From Glandiceps talaboti (taxonomy: Eukaryota; Hemichordata; Enteropneusta; Spengelidae): a stretch of DNA of 64,000 nt. Below are positions 11,765 through 23,629 of the stretch, one piece after another. Below the pieces are notes generated by a model. It was not told where the DNA came from. It worked only from the letters and a program-made list of their open reading frames with translations, and did no database searches. How positions within the stretch are numbered: position 1 is the first letter of the stretch; every line of letters begins with the position of its first letter. The translations under genes and the position numbers were made by a program. The stretch spans positions 14,459,276 to 14,523,275 of the forward strand of contig NC_135568.1 of assembly GCF_964340395.1 (NCBI RefSeq), in the 5' to 3' direction.

Positions 11765-12122
11765 GTCATGATGGGTGAATGGTTAGCGTGGCCGGCTTTG
11801 ACTCTGCAGGTTACAGGTTCGAGCCACGTCGCTGCCATTTGTTTCTGAATGTACGATTTCTGAATGGCTAAATTCCTTTGGCAAAATTTGAACCATGACT
11901 GTGCCTCGGTAAACCCAGCTGTATCATTGGGGATCTGGTAGGATAGAGGTTGCAATGTGAATGCTTTAATCATATGCGTTTGATGCTGCAATGGAGGAAG
12001 TATAAAGGGCTGTTGTGCTGCCATTGATCCGTGCCAGGGGTAATAATTGTGAGCGCCTTTAGCTCTCAGGAGGAAAGGCGCATTATAAATTCGCATTATT
12101 ATTATTTTTATTATTATTATAT
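11765..12122 (+). mobile_element. tRNA-derived SINE with ATT-rich tail
   Basis: The head has an RNA polymerase III A-box-like segment at about 11,775-11,792 (GTGAATGGTTAGCGTGGC) and a B box at 11,816-11,825 (GGTTCGAGCC), spaced as in a tRNA. A ~230-bp body containing CTCGGTAAACCCAGCTGT follows, and the element ends in ATT/TTA trinucleotides. This is the standard layout of invertebrate SINEs. Confidence 0.8.
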
Positions 12123-13279
12123 ATTACAAGTTTTACGTTTTAGGGCGACCTTTCACAACTATATCTGTACATAGCTAATTCTGCATTCAATTTGTGAGAG
12201 TCTAAAATATGATAAAAGTAATTTGAAAATTGCTGTGCTGGTAATAGGCGCCGATCACCAGACACTGCATATTACACATTCGTGTATGAAATGTTGGAAA
12301 AAGTATTTGCAATACCCCTCAATGATTTTAGCAACTTTGTGTAAATTAATGATGATTATTCCTCGTCATTGGCAAAGTTATGTAAACAATAAGCTGGTGA
12401 GTTGGTTTCTATCATTGTCTATCTCACTTGTATGTGATGTGTGTACCACAGGCACACATATGAAAATGCACATGGTTCATGAAAAAGCTACATTGTATTC
12501 AATGCTAGTGACGTCATTCACCTTGCGCGCACACAGTATAACAGTCGCCATATTTCTTGCACTGGATGCCTCACAAACCTCATATTTCATAATTTCTGGA
12601 TAATTTATCAATATTCCTGTAACAATGGATGCTACTGTTGTCCCCAATGACATGAATGATATCCAGTGTCTATTATCATCTGAATTTGGGACCCAGAAAA
12701 ACGTACATACGCATGTACACACATCGAGTTGTCACTATACAATGTCAGTTGGAGAGCAGCAAACGAAACTTTGTTGGATTTTAAATTTCTATCCATATAC
12801 GAACGATATACAGTATCGAGTCACCTATGTCAACTTGTACTCAAATGTATGTGTACACATTTGGAGATTTTGTGATGAAAGACTGAACTAAGTTGAGTAG
12901 ATCGAATTCTCAAGGACTGCTGGTATTTTAGGTATTTACAATTTATTCCGGTGATTTTAGAGTTTTAGAATTGCATAAGGTTGATACAGATAATTCCAAA
13001 AATCATGAAACCTTGTTACAACAGATATCACCAACCCATACATTCCAACAGCAATGATGTTTTTTTCCTAAATTTGAAATTTTTAAAGTGTTTTATGTCT
13101 ATTTTTTTTTAAATCACATAATATGGTTATTTTGGTTACCAACTGTTGTTCATTAAATGATCACGTTTTTGTACTCAGCATGACAAACTAACCTTGGTTG
13201 AGGGGTCAATGTGCAAAAAAAATATTTACTAGATTTATAATGTTATTTGTGAGATGTATATGTATATAATGAAAAGATA

Positions 13280-13280
<1 letters not shown>
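12123..13280. other. noncoding; one unconvincing 126-codon frame
   Basis: An open frame at 12,223-12,603 shows no recognisable domain, and a comparable frame exists on the opposite strand. I treat it as chance. Nothing else was recognised. Confidence 0.4.
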
Positions 13281-13315
<35 letters not shown>

Positions 13316-13331
13316 CCTATCTATCTACCTT
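13281..13331. repeat. (TATC)n microsatellite
   Basis: About 50 bp of TATC units with two TACC variants. Confidence 0.95.
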
Positions 13332-13789
13332 ACGATAAGATAGACAGCGATTGCAATTTCGAATTAATATTTAAGGATACGAACTATATTATATTTATCC
13401 ATTCACGCACTGGTCTCGAATTTCTTTTCTCGAAAATCATGGTATTCTTTACCTAACCTGCCTAAGAGTAGTCTGCATGGTGTAGCGTATAGGACCTAGT
13501 TAATTTATATGGTGTACTTCATAAGATTGTGTACATATTGGTTTTATGTTCAAATATGCTGTTCCTGAACTTGACGACATGGTACTTTTAGGCAATATGT
13601 AGCTTCGAAAATATGAAGCCGTTTTCGTTCAATTGCATAAGTTTCATTGTGTCATTCTGATGGATCGAAAACTCAATGCTAAACACTTTGAACTATGTGT
13701 GAGTTATTATAACCTTGTATATCATTTGTCAGCTGATGCACATTTTTAGCTTTTGCTAACTTTACATTATAGCGTAGTTGTACATGTTG

Positions 13790-14335
13790 TATGTACGTGG
13801 ACATAGATGTGTGTAAACCCCTTCATGGGGGAAGGTACCACTGGGCAGGTCTGGTAGGAGTGTGTGTCCAATGCTGCCAACCCCAGACCCCCATTTCAGA
13901 CCCATTTTCACCGAAAACCAATACCCCATTTTGGAGCATTCAAGTGTTTAGAAGACCATATTTTATACCAAAATGGATAATCACCGATATGAAAATGTCA
14001 ACTAGTGAATAAAGAAATTCCAGGGAAATTCCAAAGTAGTCAATAATTTATTATGTGGTTTCTTCCAGGACTCCATTCTAGATCAAACAAAATCAAAAAT
14101 TGTGTAAAGTGAAACCCATTTTAGACTCCTTAACTCTAAAAATACAGTACCCATTTTAGACCAAACGGCGAAAAATACCACCCCAAAGGGCAGAAGAAGG
14201 GGAGGCACATACACGTATACCATGTACGCAGGAGTACCCCCCCCCCCCCGCCGCCCTTCATATGTTAAAAGAAATACTGTACATGCCTTGAATCGAATAC
14301 TAGTAGGGAGGTAGGAAGGAAGTACGTCCATGCTA
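13790..14335. repeat. repeat-like segment, CCCATTTTAGAC-rich, in both duplicon copies
   Basis: Several near-copies of CCCATTTYAGACC occur, with a C-run at about 14,234. A 73-codon frame (13,791-14,012) is identical in copy B (24,289-24,510), but the duplication is too recent for that to mean selection. Low-complexity composition suggests a transposon-derived sequence rather than a gene. Confidence 0.4.
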
Positions 14336-14718
14336 GTTCTATCGCTCTAAAATATTATATTTAGGCAAAACTTTAAGACATTAATTTATAACTGTTATAC
14401 TACGTACCGCGGAAAATAATAATACTATACACCATCGCTTTAGCCTATAGATACAATACAATATAATAGCAAACTAGGTAGATTTGAATATTCAAATTTA
14501 CTATTCGGTTGAACTCATGAATATATTCTGAACTAATTGCAAATGTTTTCAAATCTCTTCCAACTCGCAATCTGAACTATTTTGTAATCCAATTAGACAT
14601 GCGCTAATGGGAATCAAAAGTACATAAAAGTCAGCTTCACCAGCACAAAAGTACAGAATTGAACTCGATATCAACTATATAGTACAGAAAGTGTCGTTTT
14701 CCGAACTACTCTTTCTAC

Positions 14719-14803
14719 TGGTCTCGGTTACTCATTCCTCTTGCTGTCGAGGGCATATTGGGGGCTATGCCCTCAACGGCAAGAGGTTGGGTAACCAAGA
14801 CTA
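14719..14803. repeat. short hairpin element (copy A)
   Basis: Imperfect inverted repeat: TGGTCTCGGTTAC...GAGGGCA on the left, TGCCCTC...GTAACCAAGACTA on the right, with a loop of about 12 bp. The outer sequence (AGTCTYGGTTACCCA) is the terminus of the MITE at 50,374, so this is a tiny member of that family. Copy B lies at 25,210-25,294. Confidence 0.75.
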
Positions 14804-15561
14804 CTTTTTCTACCTGTTGACTTCAATGAATACAAATACCAATATGTATGTGCACGTCTTTACCAATAACACTCTAATTATAGTAACTACGTAGTGCATA
14901 GTCTATTGTTGACTGACTTGAAGACCACCAGACAACGACAGCCTACGAAAGTGTTTGAATACCGTCCTTCTGACTGTGGTTTGAAACAAGGAACTCTTGG
15001 CCAAAACTACAAAATTTATCTTCATTTGTTCAGCAACTTAGAAAAGGTGAGTAACCCTAGAAATCCGAGCATTTGTGTTAAGAAATCGCGACAATAGAGA
15101 TAGTGCAAGGCGATAGTTTGAACCCCACAATGGAACTGAACTGGTAAAGATGGCCGTCACAACTGCATAAGAAGTATATCTAAGGTGTTAAAAATATTGT
15201 GTGCTTCCGGTTACCCGACCCCACCTACACTGCCGACCATAAACTTCTTTTTACGTAGTCGAGGAAAAAAAATAAAATCAAGAATATTTAGAAGTATCGT
15301 GAGGAATGGTCGTGACGCCATTGCTATCAGGGCGGAACTAAACTGTACCATTCTATGCCTGTAGAACTGCGACATTTATGGTGCCATGGCATTAGACGTA
15401 CTTGGACATTTGACGACTGTGTCCAGTGCTTTTGTGAATGTTGCCGATCTTTCGCGATCAATTTACCAGAGTTCCCCATAGGTACGTGTGGCCATGATCA
15501 AAGTCACGGTGAAATAATGGAAAATGTAAAATGCTTTGAAAATGGTGTTTTAACTAAGGCC

Positions 15562-15681
15562 TAATAAGGCCTGGTTCCGATTACGCTCAATTTCAGAATA
15601 GGTGGGGTAGATAGATTTTTTTATTTTAGTATATATTTTTGATTATGAGTGTCTAGTTCAGGTTTTCCATTGTGTTCCAAA
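15562..15681. mobile_element. MITE (GGTTCCGATTACGCTC family), left half
   Basis: Left part of a ~325-bp AT-rich element, interrupted by the 4.2-kb insertion; the rest is at 19,886-20,092. The intact homologue is 26,063-26,390 in copy B. Confidence 0.75.
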
Positions 15682-18600
15682 TAGTGCAGGGGCATATGGG
15701 TTTTCGTGTGAAATGCAAGTTAATTTTATGAAACATATATGGTTACGTTCATTATAGGACCACATATAAAAAAATACATGTTGGCAATTTTTATCTTCAA
15801 AATTAGTCTTAGGGGGCTAAAAATAAAATGTGGCCCCAAGACCCTATTCTTAACCATTGGTTAGGCAACGAAAACCCATGAATCCATGTGATTATAGTCA
15901 ACTTCCATTGATATGGCCTTAGCAACAGCCATTAATGCCAGTATATTTTGCAAAGATAATAACATTTTTGGTTAGTCAGGCCAAAAAAAATATCAAAACA
16001 TGTATGAAATATGCCTATCAACAAGACCATGTCCATAGCAACAGTCAGAACATTATGTATATTGTAAAGATAACAACAGTAATTGGTAGGTATATATAAG
16101 GGCAGCTTTAATTCTGTTTCTCATGACCCAAACGACCCTAAATGTCTTCAATTAGATGAAAAAAATTTAAATCGACGCCCTATATGGCAGGGTTAGGAAA
16201 ACCATGAGTGAATGAAAATTATTTTTTATCGCTGAAATTTGGGCAAATTCAATAAAACAAACAGTTCAAATGTTCCTTCTGACTTTACTTGCCATTTCTA
16301 AGTCATTCAGAATGTTAAAATATGATTATGAATCGAAGTAATTTAGTACATACATTAATGATAACAAAGTGCATGTGTCATAAAGTTTGATAATACCGTA
16401 TAGCTTGTAATTTTAATGAGTTATTTGCATAATTAGTTATTTTCAGTAATTACGCTAGATCTTAAGAATGCACTCATCCTCTGGTGTTATATGGATGTGT
16501 GAGCTGATTAAAAATATGCACTTCTGATCGCAATAGATATTATACTTAATCGATAAAATAGAGAAAATATCACTATACTAGTACATGTATATTTTGGCAT
16601 GTCATACCTCTCAGTATCGAAACACTAAACGGTTCATGCATATATTCGGAATAGGTAGCCGGTGAAGGTCAGCTATGAAACAGTGATGCGAAGCCCAGGG
16701 TTAGTCGAATCTCCACTAAAACTACATCGAGCTGTAAGCCATTAATACACGTACAATTACTGAAATTTAACTAGCAAATTACAGTCTACCATCTTTGAAA
16801 CAAGTGAATATATCCATCGCCCTTTTGTAATAAAACTTGGCGAATCTCATAAGCTTAAGGTGAACAGATTACACTAACCTAGATCGTGTGGTGGTGTCTG
16901 TGGATGGTAGACTGGTAGCCTGAATGAGAAGGAATGGGTACTCTTATGTAGGTTTTATTTGAGTAGACGTGGTAACAAGGAAAAAAATAGTTGACAAAAC
17001 AACTACTTGAGTGGTAGACCTGATTATTTTTTTTTCAAAATTATTGTCTAGTATTAAATTGATTTTACTGGCACGACCCAACCTTTACCATACCTGTGAC
17101 CCACCTAACTACCATCTCTGTCAAGGGGTAGTACGAGACAAAGTGACACTTTTGACTGTTCACAGCCCCCAGGGGAGAGGTCACCGGGGGTGAATTAAGT
17201 CAAAGGTGTCACTTCATCTCATACTCACCACATTTACACATCCTCTGCTAAAGATTTACCCCGGTGGAAAGACATGGTCAAATATGACTTTTTGTATAGT
17301 GAAACTAAAATGGTGGACTCTAGTGAAATTTACAGCGGGTTAAAAATACACCAAACTCAACTTTTACAAAAGAGGATATGAACAATAAGTTCCAAAGCTA
17401 CGTTTTATTTATTGATGTAGTAACTAATGGATATGCAATATCATGTCTGGTAGCGCAGAATTTTTCTTTCGACAAGGCGTGAAGGAACAGCAATCTAAAG
17501 TTTTGCCTTTATTGAAGGCATTCAGTTTACATCTGATATAAACATATTTTTTGATCAATAGCATAGCATCAATTGAATCGTTACTATACAAAGTTATGTA
17601 TTCGAGTGAATAGACCCAATTATTTTTATTCAAAACTACTGTCTAGTCTCTCACTCACGCCATTATGTCGTATGCATTGTCTACGTTTCTACTAGTGTAG
17701 CTATTTGGTTGGAGTTACATGTCAATTCAAGGGAACAACATGAAAAGATGTGTTCTCCGCTGTTACATTTGATTACGTTATTTCATCGAAATTCTAAAAT
17801 AAAACAGGATAAACAGCATAAAATAAAGATGATAAATTCAGTATCTGAAGAATATCTTTTCTAATATTTCAAAGGAACAATATGAATATATACATATTTA
17901 GTTTAGTTATTCAGCGTGAGGGCACGATTACGCAACGAACTTTCTCTTGGTCAGTCATGAATAAAGGTTGAAAGTAACAGCAGAGACACATTCTAATGTA
18001 CCACCCAACCCCAACCACCAACCCACCAGAAAATAGTATCTAAAATCAAATTTCATTGCATTGTTAGCCATCATTCCAAGTTTTTTATTACTCAAATAAA
18101 ATCTGACATTCAAATCCTCAACATAAACAACATGGAATGTACCCTTCTACATCTTTTGGTAATTCTCATACACAAATAACCTTTATTGCTGGGAATAAGT
18201 AGTCACATGCCAACTTGATGACTAAGTCTATCTCATTTTGACACCATTGCAAAGTGGGAAATTAATGAGCCCTCATGAAATGCCTTTAACAACGATTCGT
18301 TTACTTTTTAACATGATATTTCTACAGAACATAGAATACAGAACAAATAACAAAAACGTTCTAAAGTAGCTGCCATATTGACTTTTTCCATTGCTCTAGA
18401 ATGTATCTCAATTGAGCAAAAGTGGGGGTGAAACATTCTGAAGGTTTCTAAAGGTGTTTTACTGAGTGATGTTTCTTTTCTATCTAATATTTGCAGGAGG
18501 TCCAATTTATGTAACTTGTATGCTAATATTGAGGTAAAATTTCAAATTTTGTGTAGACCTAAACTTGGACTCTATATCCTGTGTAGAATGTACCTGTCCA

Positions 18601-19885
18601 GCATTCAATACTACATGTGTAGATACGTATTAAAACCAGATGCCAGATCTGAAAAGGAATATTTTTAATGTGTGTATGTACACTTGATAACAAGCGACTT
18701 CTGTCGTTTAGATTTCAAAATCAGTTCAAGAGATTTCGAAAAGGACCGTACACAAGCGGAGTTGCTAAACTACAAACTCCACGATCACATCTGTTGTAAG
18801 TATTCATTGCAGATTTGAATGTCGTGTACTAGTATATGTTTTGTTGTACTGTCATGTGTGTTGGCGATTTTTCGCCCAAAACTCAACATATAATCTATAC
18901 ACTGAAAGTTTATTTTTAGGACCAGACAGACTATTACGTCGCATTATATAAGCTTACACTCAAATGTTATGTTACAACATGACAAACGTTCACAGGCACA
19001 GACAAACCGATAAAAGAGTCGCGTGAACCACAGACAAGTACATGTAGGTGCATGAACCTACAACAGAGGGGCGTGCCCGGTGTTGTTTTTGTGCCAATAT
19101 TTGTCAGTTTGATAGTGACAAGAAGTAGACTTTTTATTTCGTTCTGATCACAGGCGTTTCTATATAACTCCTGCAATGGTAGTATATGTACAAATATACA
19201 GCGTCAAAATGATTTAATGTGTATGTATACATATAACGGGAATATTGATTAACGTTCAGTATATGCAGTTGTCATGGGGAGGGTCATGTTTTACAAAATG
19301 GGACAAAGGGGAGGGTCACTTTTTACGAAGGGAGAATGGGGGGGGGTCATGTTTTTCTTAACAGACCATGTGTGATTTCCTCCGCCCCCTGTAAATACTG
19401 AAGGCTCCCTAAACCAACCAGAGTATTCAAAGTAACTGAAATAATTCATGGTTGGCGTACATTTTTGAAAGAATAGCAATCAGCAACATCAAACAATACA
19501 GGAAATCAAATAAACCTGAAGCATCATACATAATATGCAAATGATATGCAAATAAATAAGCCAGAATTTATAATATTGTGATTAAAATGCAAAATTATAC
19601 AACAGTCTACAAGTTTATCGTCAACAGGATGCCCATAAGTACATTTATACAGATATAAAGCAATCGTACAGTTCACATATTTTAATTTGCCATCAATATA
19701 CAGAAAAACCATGATTTTACATCATTTATGAAATTGCTGCAAAAATTACCCTTAATATTGAAATAAAAATTGCCAACATATATTTTTTAATTGCTCAGAT
19801 GATGGGGAACACAATGATATATGTTGGCAAAAATTAACATGAATTTCACACGAAACCCAAAAATCTGCCATATGCCCCCGCACTA
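15682..19885. mobile_element. 4.2-kb terminal-inverted-repeat DNA transposon (non-autonomous or decayed)
   Basis: Both ends begin TAGTGC[A/G]GGGGCATATGG reading inward and stay similar for about 130 bp, with shared TCGTGTGAAAT, GTTAATTTT and TGTTGGCAATTTTTAT blocks. It is flanked by AAA on both sides; copy B has a single CCAAATGG at the same place, the empty site. The 3-bp target duplication and exact end (TAGTGC or AGTGC) are uncertain by one base. No open frame exceeds about 70 codons, so it encodes no transposase I can see. An internal hairpin occurs at about 17,133-17,218. Confidence 0.85.
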
Positions 19886-20092
19886 AAATGGACTCTGTAT
19901 TGTTTATTTCTTCCTATCAGATGTACAGCCATTACAGATTGGAAGAACAGTTTTATTTTGTCTTTTTACGTTGATGTCAGTTTCCAAATCTACTATTTCT
20001 CGTGAGAAGTCACAATTTTTTTGCGATTGTATTAAAGTTTAGGGTCGGCAGTGAAAAGCTAGTTGGGGTCGGGTATATTTTTAGGCCCTATA
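19886..20092. mobile_element. MITE, right half
   Basis: Continuation of the element begun at 15,562. It ends in GGGTCGGCAG...GGGGTCGG...TTTTTAGGCCC, the conserved right terminus of the family. Confidence 0.75.
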
Positions 20093-21017
20093 ATGAAGTC
20101 AAGTTAGCTACGTAAATTTTGTTTTTTCCTCATAACTCATTATACAGTGGTAAGTAACCCTAATTATTTTCATACACGCTAGGATTCTGTGTTGCAACCT
20201 ATGTTGTATTAATTCTCTATATGTCGTATATATCATTTCAATATACAGTGTAACACATCGGTATAGCAAAGTCCCCAACCTTTGTGAGACAATGAACGAT
20301 ATGACATTCCGATCAGACAATCTGTGGTATGTTCTACATGGACATATAGCTTAGCTTGGAGTACTACAGCTATTATCTGGGAAATGAAGACAAGGTCATT
20401 GCCACACACTCACTTGACAATGATTATCAAGACATGTTAACTTGTTGGAATGCCACTAACAAAATCAAAAGAAAACAATATTAATATCCATGGGCTTCTA
20501 ACCGAACCTATTTTCAGTAACAAACTTTCAACATAAACCATTCCAGCTTGGACATTTCATTGAAGTGGATATTTCTAAAGCTACACACTTGATTGACCTC
20601 AATGACAAGCACTGGCTGAGTTAATCTGACATACATAAGAAAATCAACATTCTTTCCCAACGCACCAGCAAATAGACTACTTGATGTTACCCTTCAAGTA
20701 ATAACACATCAGAAATATATAAACTCACACCTCCAAAGAAAAGAAAATATTACCATTAATCATGTAAATATCACCTTCGGTCTTCATTTATAGGCTATAC
20801 CCCTTGTACAAATTACAAACTAAGTCAATTAAAACACTCGGCTTCGTCACATTCTATATGACACTAATTGTACTCAATACAAAGGGGATATTGCGGAGGG
20901 GATATTGCTTAATAAAGTAAACAGCTCGAATGCTAACCCCTTAATATTAGGCTTAGGAAGTTTCCTATAGGTTTTTTTTCTGCTCTGTTAACTGTCACGC
21001 TACAAAACTTACTATAA
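20093..21017. other. upstream region of LRR gene A
   Basis: No coding signal recognised. It is nearly identical to 26,391-27,317 in copy B. The 5' exon or promoter of the LRR gene may lie here but cannot be placed. Confidence 0.4.
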
Positions 21018-21057
21018 TACATACATACATACATACATACATACATACATACATACA

Positions 21058-21087
<30 letters not shown>
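21018..21087. repeat. (CATA)n microsatellite, copy A
   Basis: About 70 bp of CATA units roughly 230 bp upstream of the LRR start codon. The copy-B counterpart is slightly longer. Confidence 0.95.
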
Positions 21088-21089
<2 letters not shown>

Positions 21090-21193
21090 ACATTATAACA
21101 TTTGTGTTTTTTATCAAACTTGTTTACAGAAATTGTCAACATTTTCTAAAGCCAGATGTATATCCATCAATCTCAAAAGGGAATCAAAACAAC

Positions 21194-21274
21194 ATGGTAT
21201 ACACCAGTTCACAAAGTTTCTTAGGTGTTTGCTGTAGTATGACGAGGGTTCCAGAAGATGTATTTACAAACTGA
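21194..21274 (+). other. 26-codon upstream ORF with LRR-like end
   Basis: A short frame (start MVYTSS, end MTRVPEDVFTN) closes 40 bp before the main ATG. VPEDVF resembles an LRR segment. It may be a remnant of a longer N-terminus or a uORF. It is identical in copy B (27,497-27,577), but the recent duplication explains that. Confidence 0.35.
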
Positions 21275-21313
21275 ACAATCGCAGCGAATGTCTTTACAGA
21301 TTGACCTGAAAGA

Positions 21314-22339
21314 ATGGATGAAACAGAATATTTAGAACATCTAGACATACAATCAAATAACTTCGTTTGCCTGCCTAGTATAATTTGTGAACTCCACTCG
21401 TTGAAAACCTTGAATGCAAGTGGAAATAATATGAGTGGTCTTCCTCACAATTTCACAAATTTACGATGTTTAGACAAACTTAATATCAAAAGGAATAGAT
21501 TTAGCACAGTTCCTCTGGTCCTATGCGAAATGAAGACATTGACTGATTTGACAATCAGTAGCTGTGAATTAGAATGTATACCAGAGAACATGGGGAGTCT
21601 AACAAATTTAACCAGCCTTAATTTGGCAAACAACAAACTGTCCACTCTACCAAACAGTGTTGGAAACCTAACCAATCTAACAACACTTGATCTTTCAAAG
21701 AACACTCTGTCAACTCTTCCAGATAGTATCGGAAACCTAACCAATCTAACCAGCCTTGATGTGTTGATAAACGGTCTGTCCTTTCTACCAGACAGTATTG
21801 GTAAGATAACAAACCTAACCAGGCTTCAGCTATCAATGAACTCTTTGTCAACATTACCGGAAAATATTGGCAATCTAACTAACCTTACCCGTCTTGATCT
21901 ATACAACAATGAGCTGTCGACTCTACCAGAAAATATCGGAAAGCTTACAAATCTGATTAGTTTTGATCTATCAAAGAACAGCCTGTCAGCCCTTTCAGAG
22001 AGTATCGGAAATCTAACGAATCTAACCAGCCTTGATCTATCAATTAACCGTCTGTCAACTTTACCAGAGAGCATTGGAAATCTTTCAAATCTTACCAATC
22101 TCGATCTGTCATACAACAATCTATCGACTCTTCCAGAGAGTATTGGTAATCTAACAAGTCTTACGATTCTTGGTCTGTACAACAACATGTTGTCGACTCT
22201 ACCAGAGAGCATCGGAAATCTAACAAATCTAACCAGGCTTCACCTTTCAAAGAACAAATTCGTAACTCTACCAAGGTGTATTGGACATCTAGCAATTCTG
22301 AAGTGTCACGAGATGTACCAGAGAGCATTGGAGATCTAA
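21314..22339 (+). CDS. SHOC2-like leucine-rich repeat protein, copy A (341 aa)
   Basis: Almost the whole protein is 23-residue LRRs of the form LTNLTSLDLSxNxLSTLPESIGN, about 14-15 units. This is the SHOC2/PIRL/RSU1-type scaffold pattern. No signal peptide, membrane segment or extra domain is present, so a cytosolic protein-binding role is likely. An in-frame TGA at 21,302 fixes the start at 21,314 or later. The first three LRRs are diverged and the later ones nearly identical, which indicates recent internal expansion. The frame ends abruptly after a degenerate LRR, and a further broken LRR follows (22,368-22,432), so the C-terminus looks truncated. AATAAA lies at 22,675. Confidence 0.85.
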   Translation: MDETEYLEHLDIQSNNFVCLPSIICELHSLKTLNASGNNMSGLPHNFTNLRCLDKLNIKRNRFSTVPLVLCEMKTLTDLTISSCELECIPENMGSLTNLTSLNLANNKLSTLPNSVGNLTNLTTLDLSKNTLSTLPDSIGNLTNLTSLDVLINGLSFLPDSIGKITNLTRLQLSMNSLSTLPENIGNLTNLTRLDLYNNELSTLPENIGKLTNLISFDLSKNSLSALSESIGNLTNLTSLDLSINRLSTLPESIGNLSNLTNLDLSYNNLSTLPESIGNLTSLTILGLYNNMLSTLPESIGNLTNLTRLHLSKNKFVTLPRCIGHLAILKCHEMYQRALEI

Positions 22340-22367
22340 ACAATAAAAAGAAGCTTACCAGATAGAC

Positions 22368-22432
22368 ATGATATGTCATACAACAGTCTGTTGACTATCC
22401 CAGACAGCATTGGTAACCTTACTAATCATGTT
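22368..22432 (+). pseudogene. out-of-frame LRR remnant after LRR gene A
   Basis: A frame not continuous with the gene reads MSYNSLLTIPDSIGNLTN, a normal LRR core. The ancestral gene was therefore longer. A matching remnant follows gene B at about 28,741-28,800. Confidence 0.65.
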
Positions 22433-23344
22433 TGTTTGAATTAACCCAGATACATATAAGTACTTGTATTCATTGAAGTCCACGGGTGAATAGAGATCAT
22501 GACCATTTGACTGACGAGAATAGACATGTCTGAACAGTACTCAATTGAATGAAGACTGTTTCATTTTACGTAGCTACATATGAAAATAATACATCTTCAA
22601 GTTCAAGAACAACACAATTTTGTCACAAAGCTAAGATTAGTACAATCTTGAATATCTGAGATAGTAGTATTTTCAATAAAACAATTTTTCTGTACAAAAC
22701 GTTGTATTTTATTTCTATTTGGTAATAAGAAGAGTTCGAGTCAAACCTATGACAAATTGTGTGTGTGTTCTTTCTTATTGTCCTGAATTCTTGTGGTTGG
22801 CACTCAATGTGGTTGTAATCAAAATACATGTGTTAAAAGACGTCGAGACGACAGAGATCGTGCAAGACGGAAGTTTAAATATCTAAATGGAACACAACAG
22901 GAAAAGGTAGGGCCGTGATGTGACAAGTACGTGATTTTCTTAAGAAAAGGTATATCTGTAATGGCGTCATTGTCGTCCATGTCATTTAATCAAACACTTG
23001 CCAACTGTCGTAACCATAGATTTCCATATAATTAGTTAACGTTATCTATATCCCTGTGTCTATCCTGTCTAAAACTTAATTCTGTTTCCATGATGTATTT
23101 TATATTTTATAAGATATGTACTGATCTGACCGTGAACTTTGAACTCCGAGACTGCAGCATTGACCCATGACAACATCTTCATATAGCGATGAATATCATT
23201 ACATTTAATTTCTAACTTCAAATTAGAAGCCAACGAAATTTATTCTAATATGTACAGAGAAGAAATGAATGCCAGTAACTTTGTTTATAGAGAGATTAGA
23301 AGAGTATGAATCAGATTAAATATTTGTACACTTCCATGTATTAT

Positions 23345-23553
23345 TAGGCCTAACAAAATATTGTTTGGTTCTGCTAACCCGATCCAACCTAGTTTTTCAC
23401 GCCGACCCTAACTTTCTATTTACGTGCGCATTCGAGAAAACAATAATAAAATCGCAAAAATTGTGAAGTCTCGCAAGAAATATGGATGCGGAAACTGACA
23501 TCAACTTAAAAAGACAATATACAACTGGTCTTCCAATCTGTGATGGCTGTACA

Positions 23554-23559
<6 letters not shown>
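23345..23559. mobile_element. MITE fragment of the GGTTCCG/GGGTCGGCA family
   Basis: Reverse orientation. It shows GGTTCTGCTAACCCGATCCAACC, GCCGACCCTAAC, GTGAAGTCTCGCAAGAAATA and CCAATCTGTGATGGCTGTAC, all shared with 26,063-26,390 and 30,471-30,880. It is cut off by the (TA)n tract. Confidence 0.7.
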
Positions 23560-23620
<61 letters not shown>

Positions 23621-23629
23621 TATATATAT
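23560..23629. repeat. (TA)n tract
   Basis: About 70 bp of alternating TA, starting exactly where the MITE homology stops. Confidence 0.95.

Larger units (their letters stand above)
13460..22720. repeat. segmental duplication, copy A
   Basis: Near-identical to 23,958-29,084 from GCCTAAGAGTAGTC at the left to TATTTCTATTT at the right. It is longer only because of a 4.2-kb transposon (15,682-19,885), absent from copy B. Allowing for that insertion and for a 69-bp LRR unit extra in B, the two lengths agree to within a few bases. It includes the LRR gene at 21,314. Confidence 0.95.

Noticed and set aside
11775-11825. Genuine tRNA gene on the plus strand
   Set aside because: Degenerate A box and a SINE body with an ATT tail.
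13791-14012. Conserved 73-codon ORF shared by both duplicon copies (also 24,289-24,510)
   Set aside because: Identity is explained by the recent duplication. The composition is repeat-like (CCCATTTTAGAC phrases) and no domain is recognisable.
15355-15564. 69-codon ORF kept in both duplicon copies (also 25,861-26,070)
   Set aside because: The two differences between copies are both amino-acid changes, so there is no sign of constraint; no known motif, and it abuts a MITE. Kept out for lack of support.
15682-19885. CACTA (EnSpm) transposon because of CACTA/TAGTG at the ends and a 3-bp duplication
   Set aside because: In CACTA elements the element starts with CACTA and ends with TAGTG. Here the order is inverted (starts TAGTGC, ends GCACTA), and no matching transposase is present.
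21445-22379. Minus-strand ORFs over the LRR genes (also 27,748-28,584)
   Set aside because: Mirror frames of the repetitive LRR coding sequence. The plus strand has the clear LRR periodicity.
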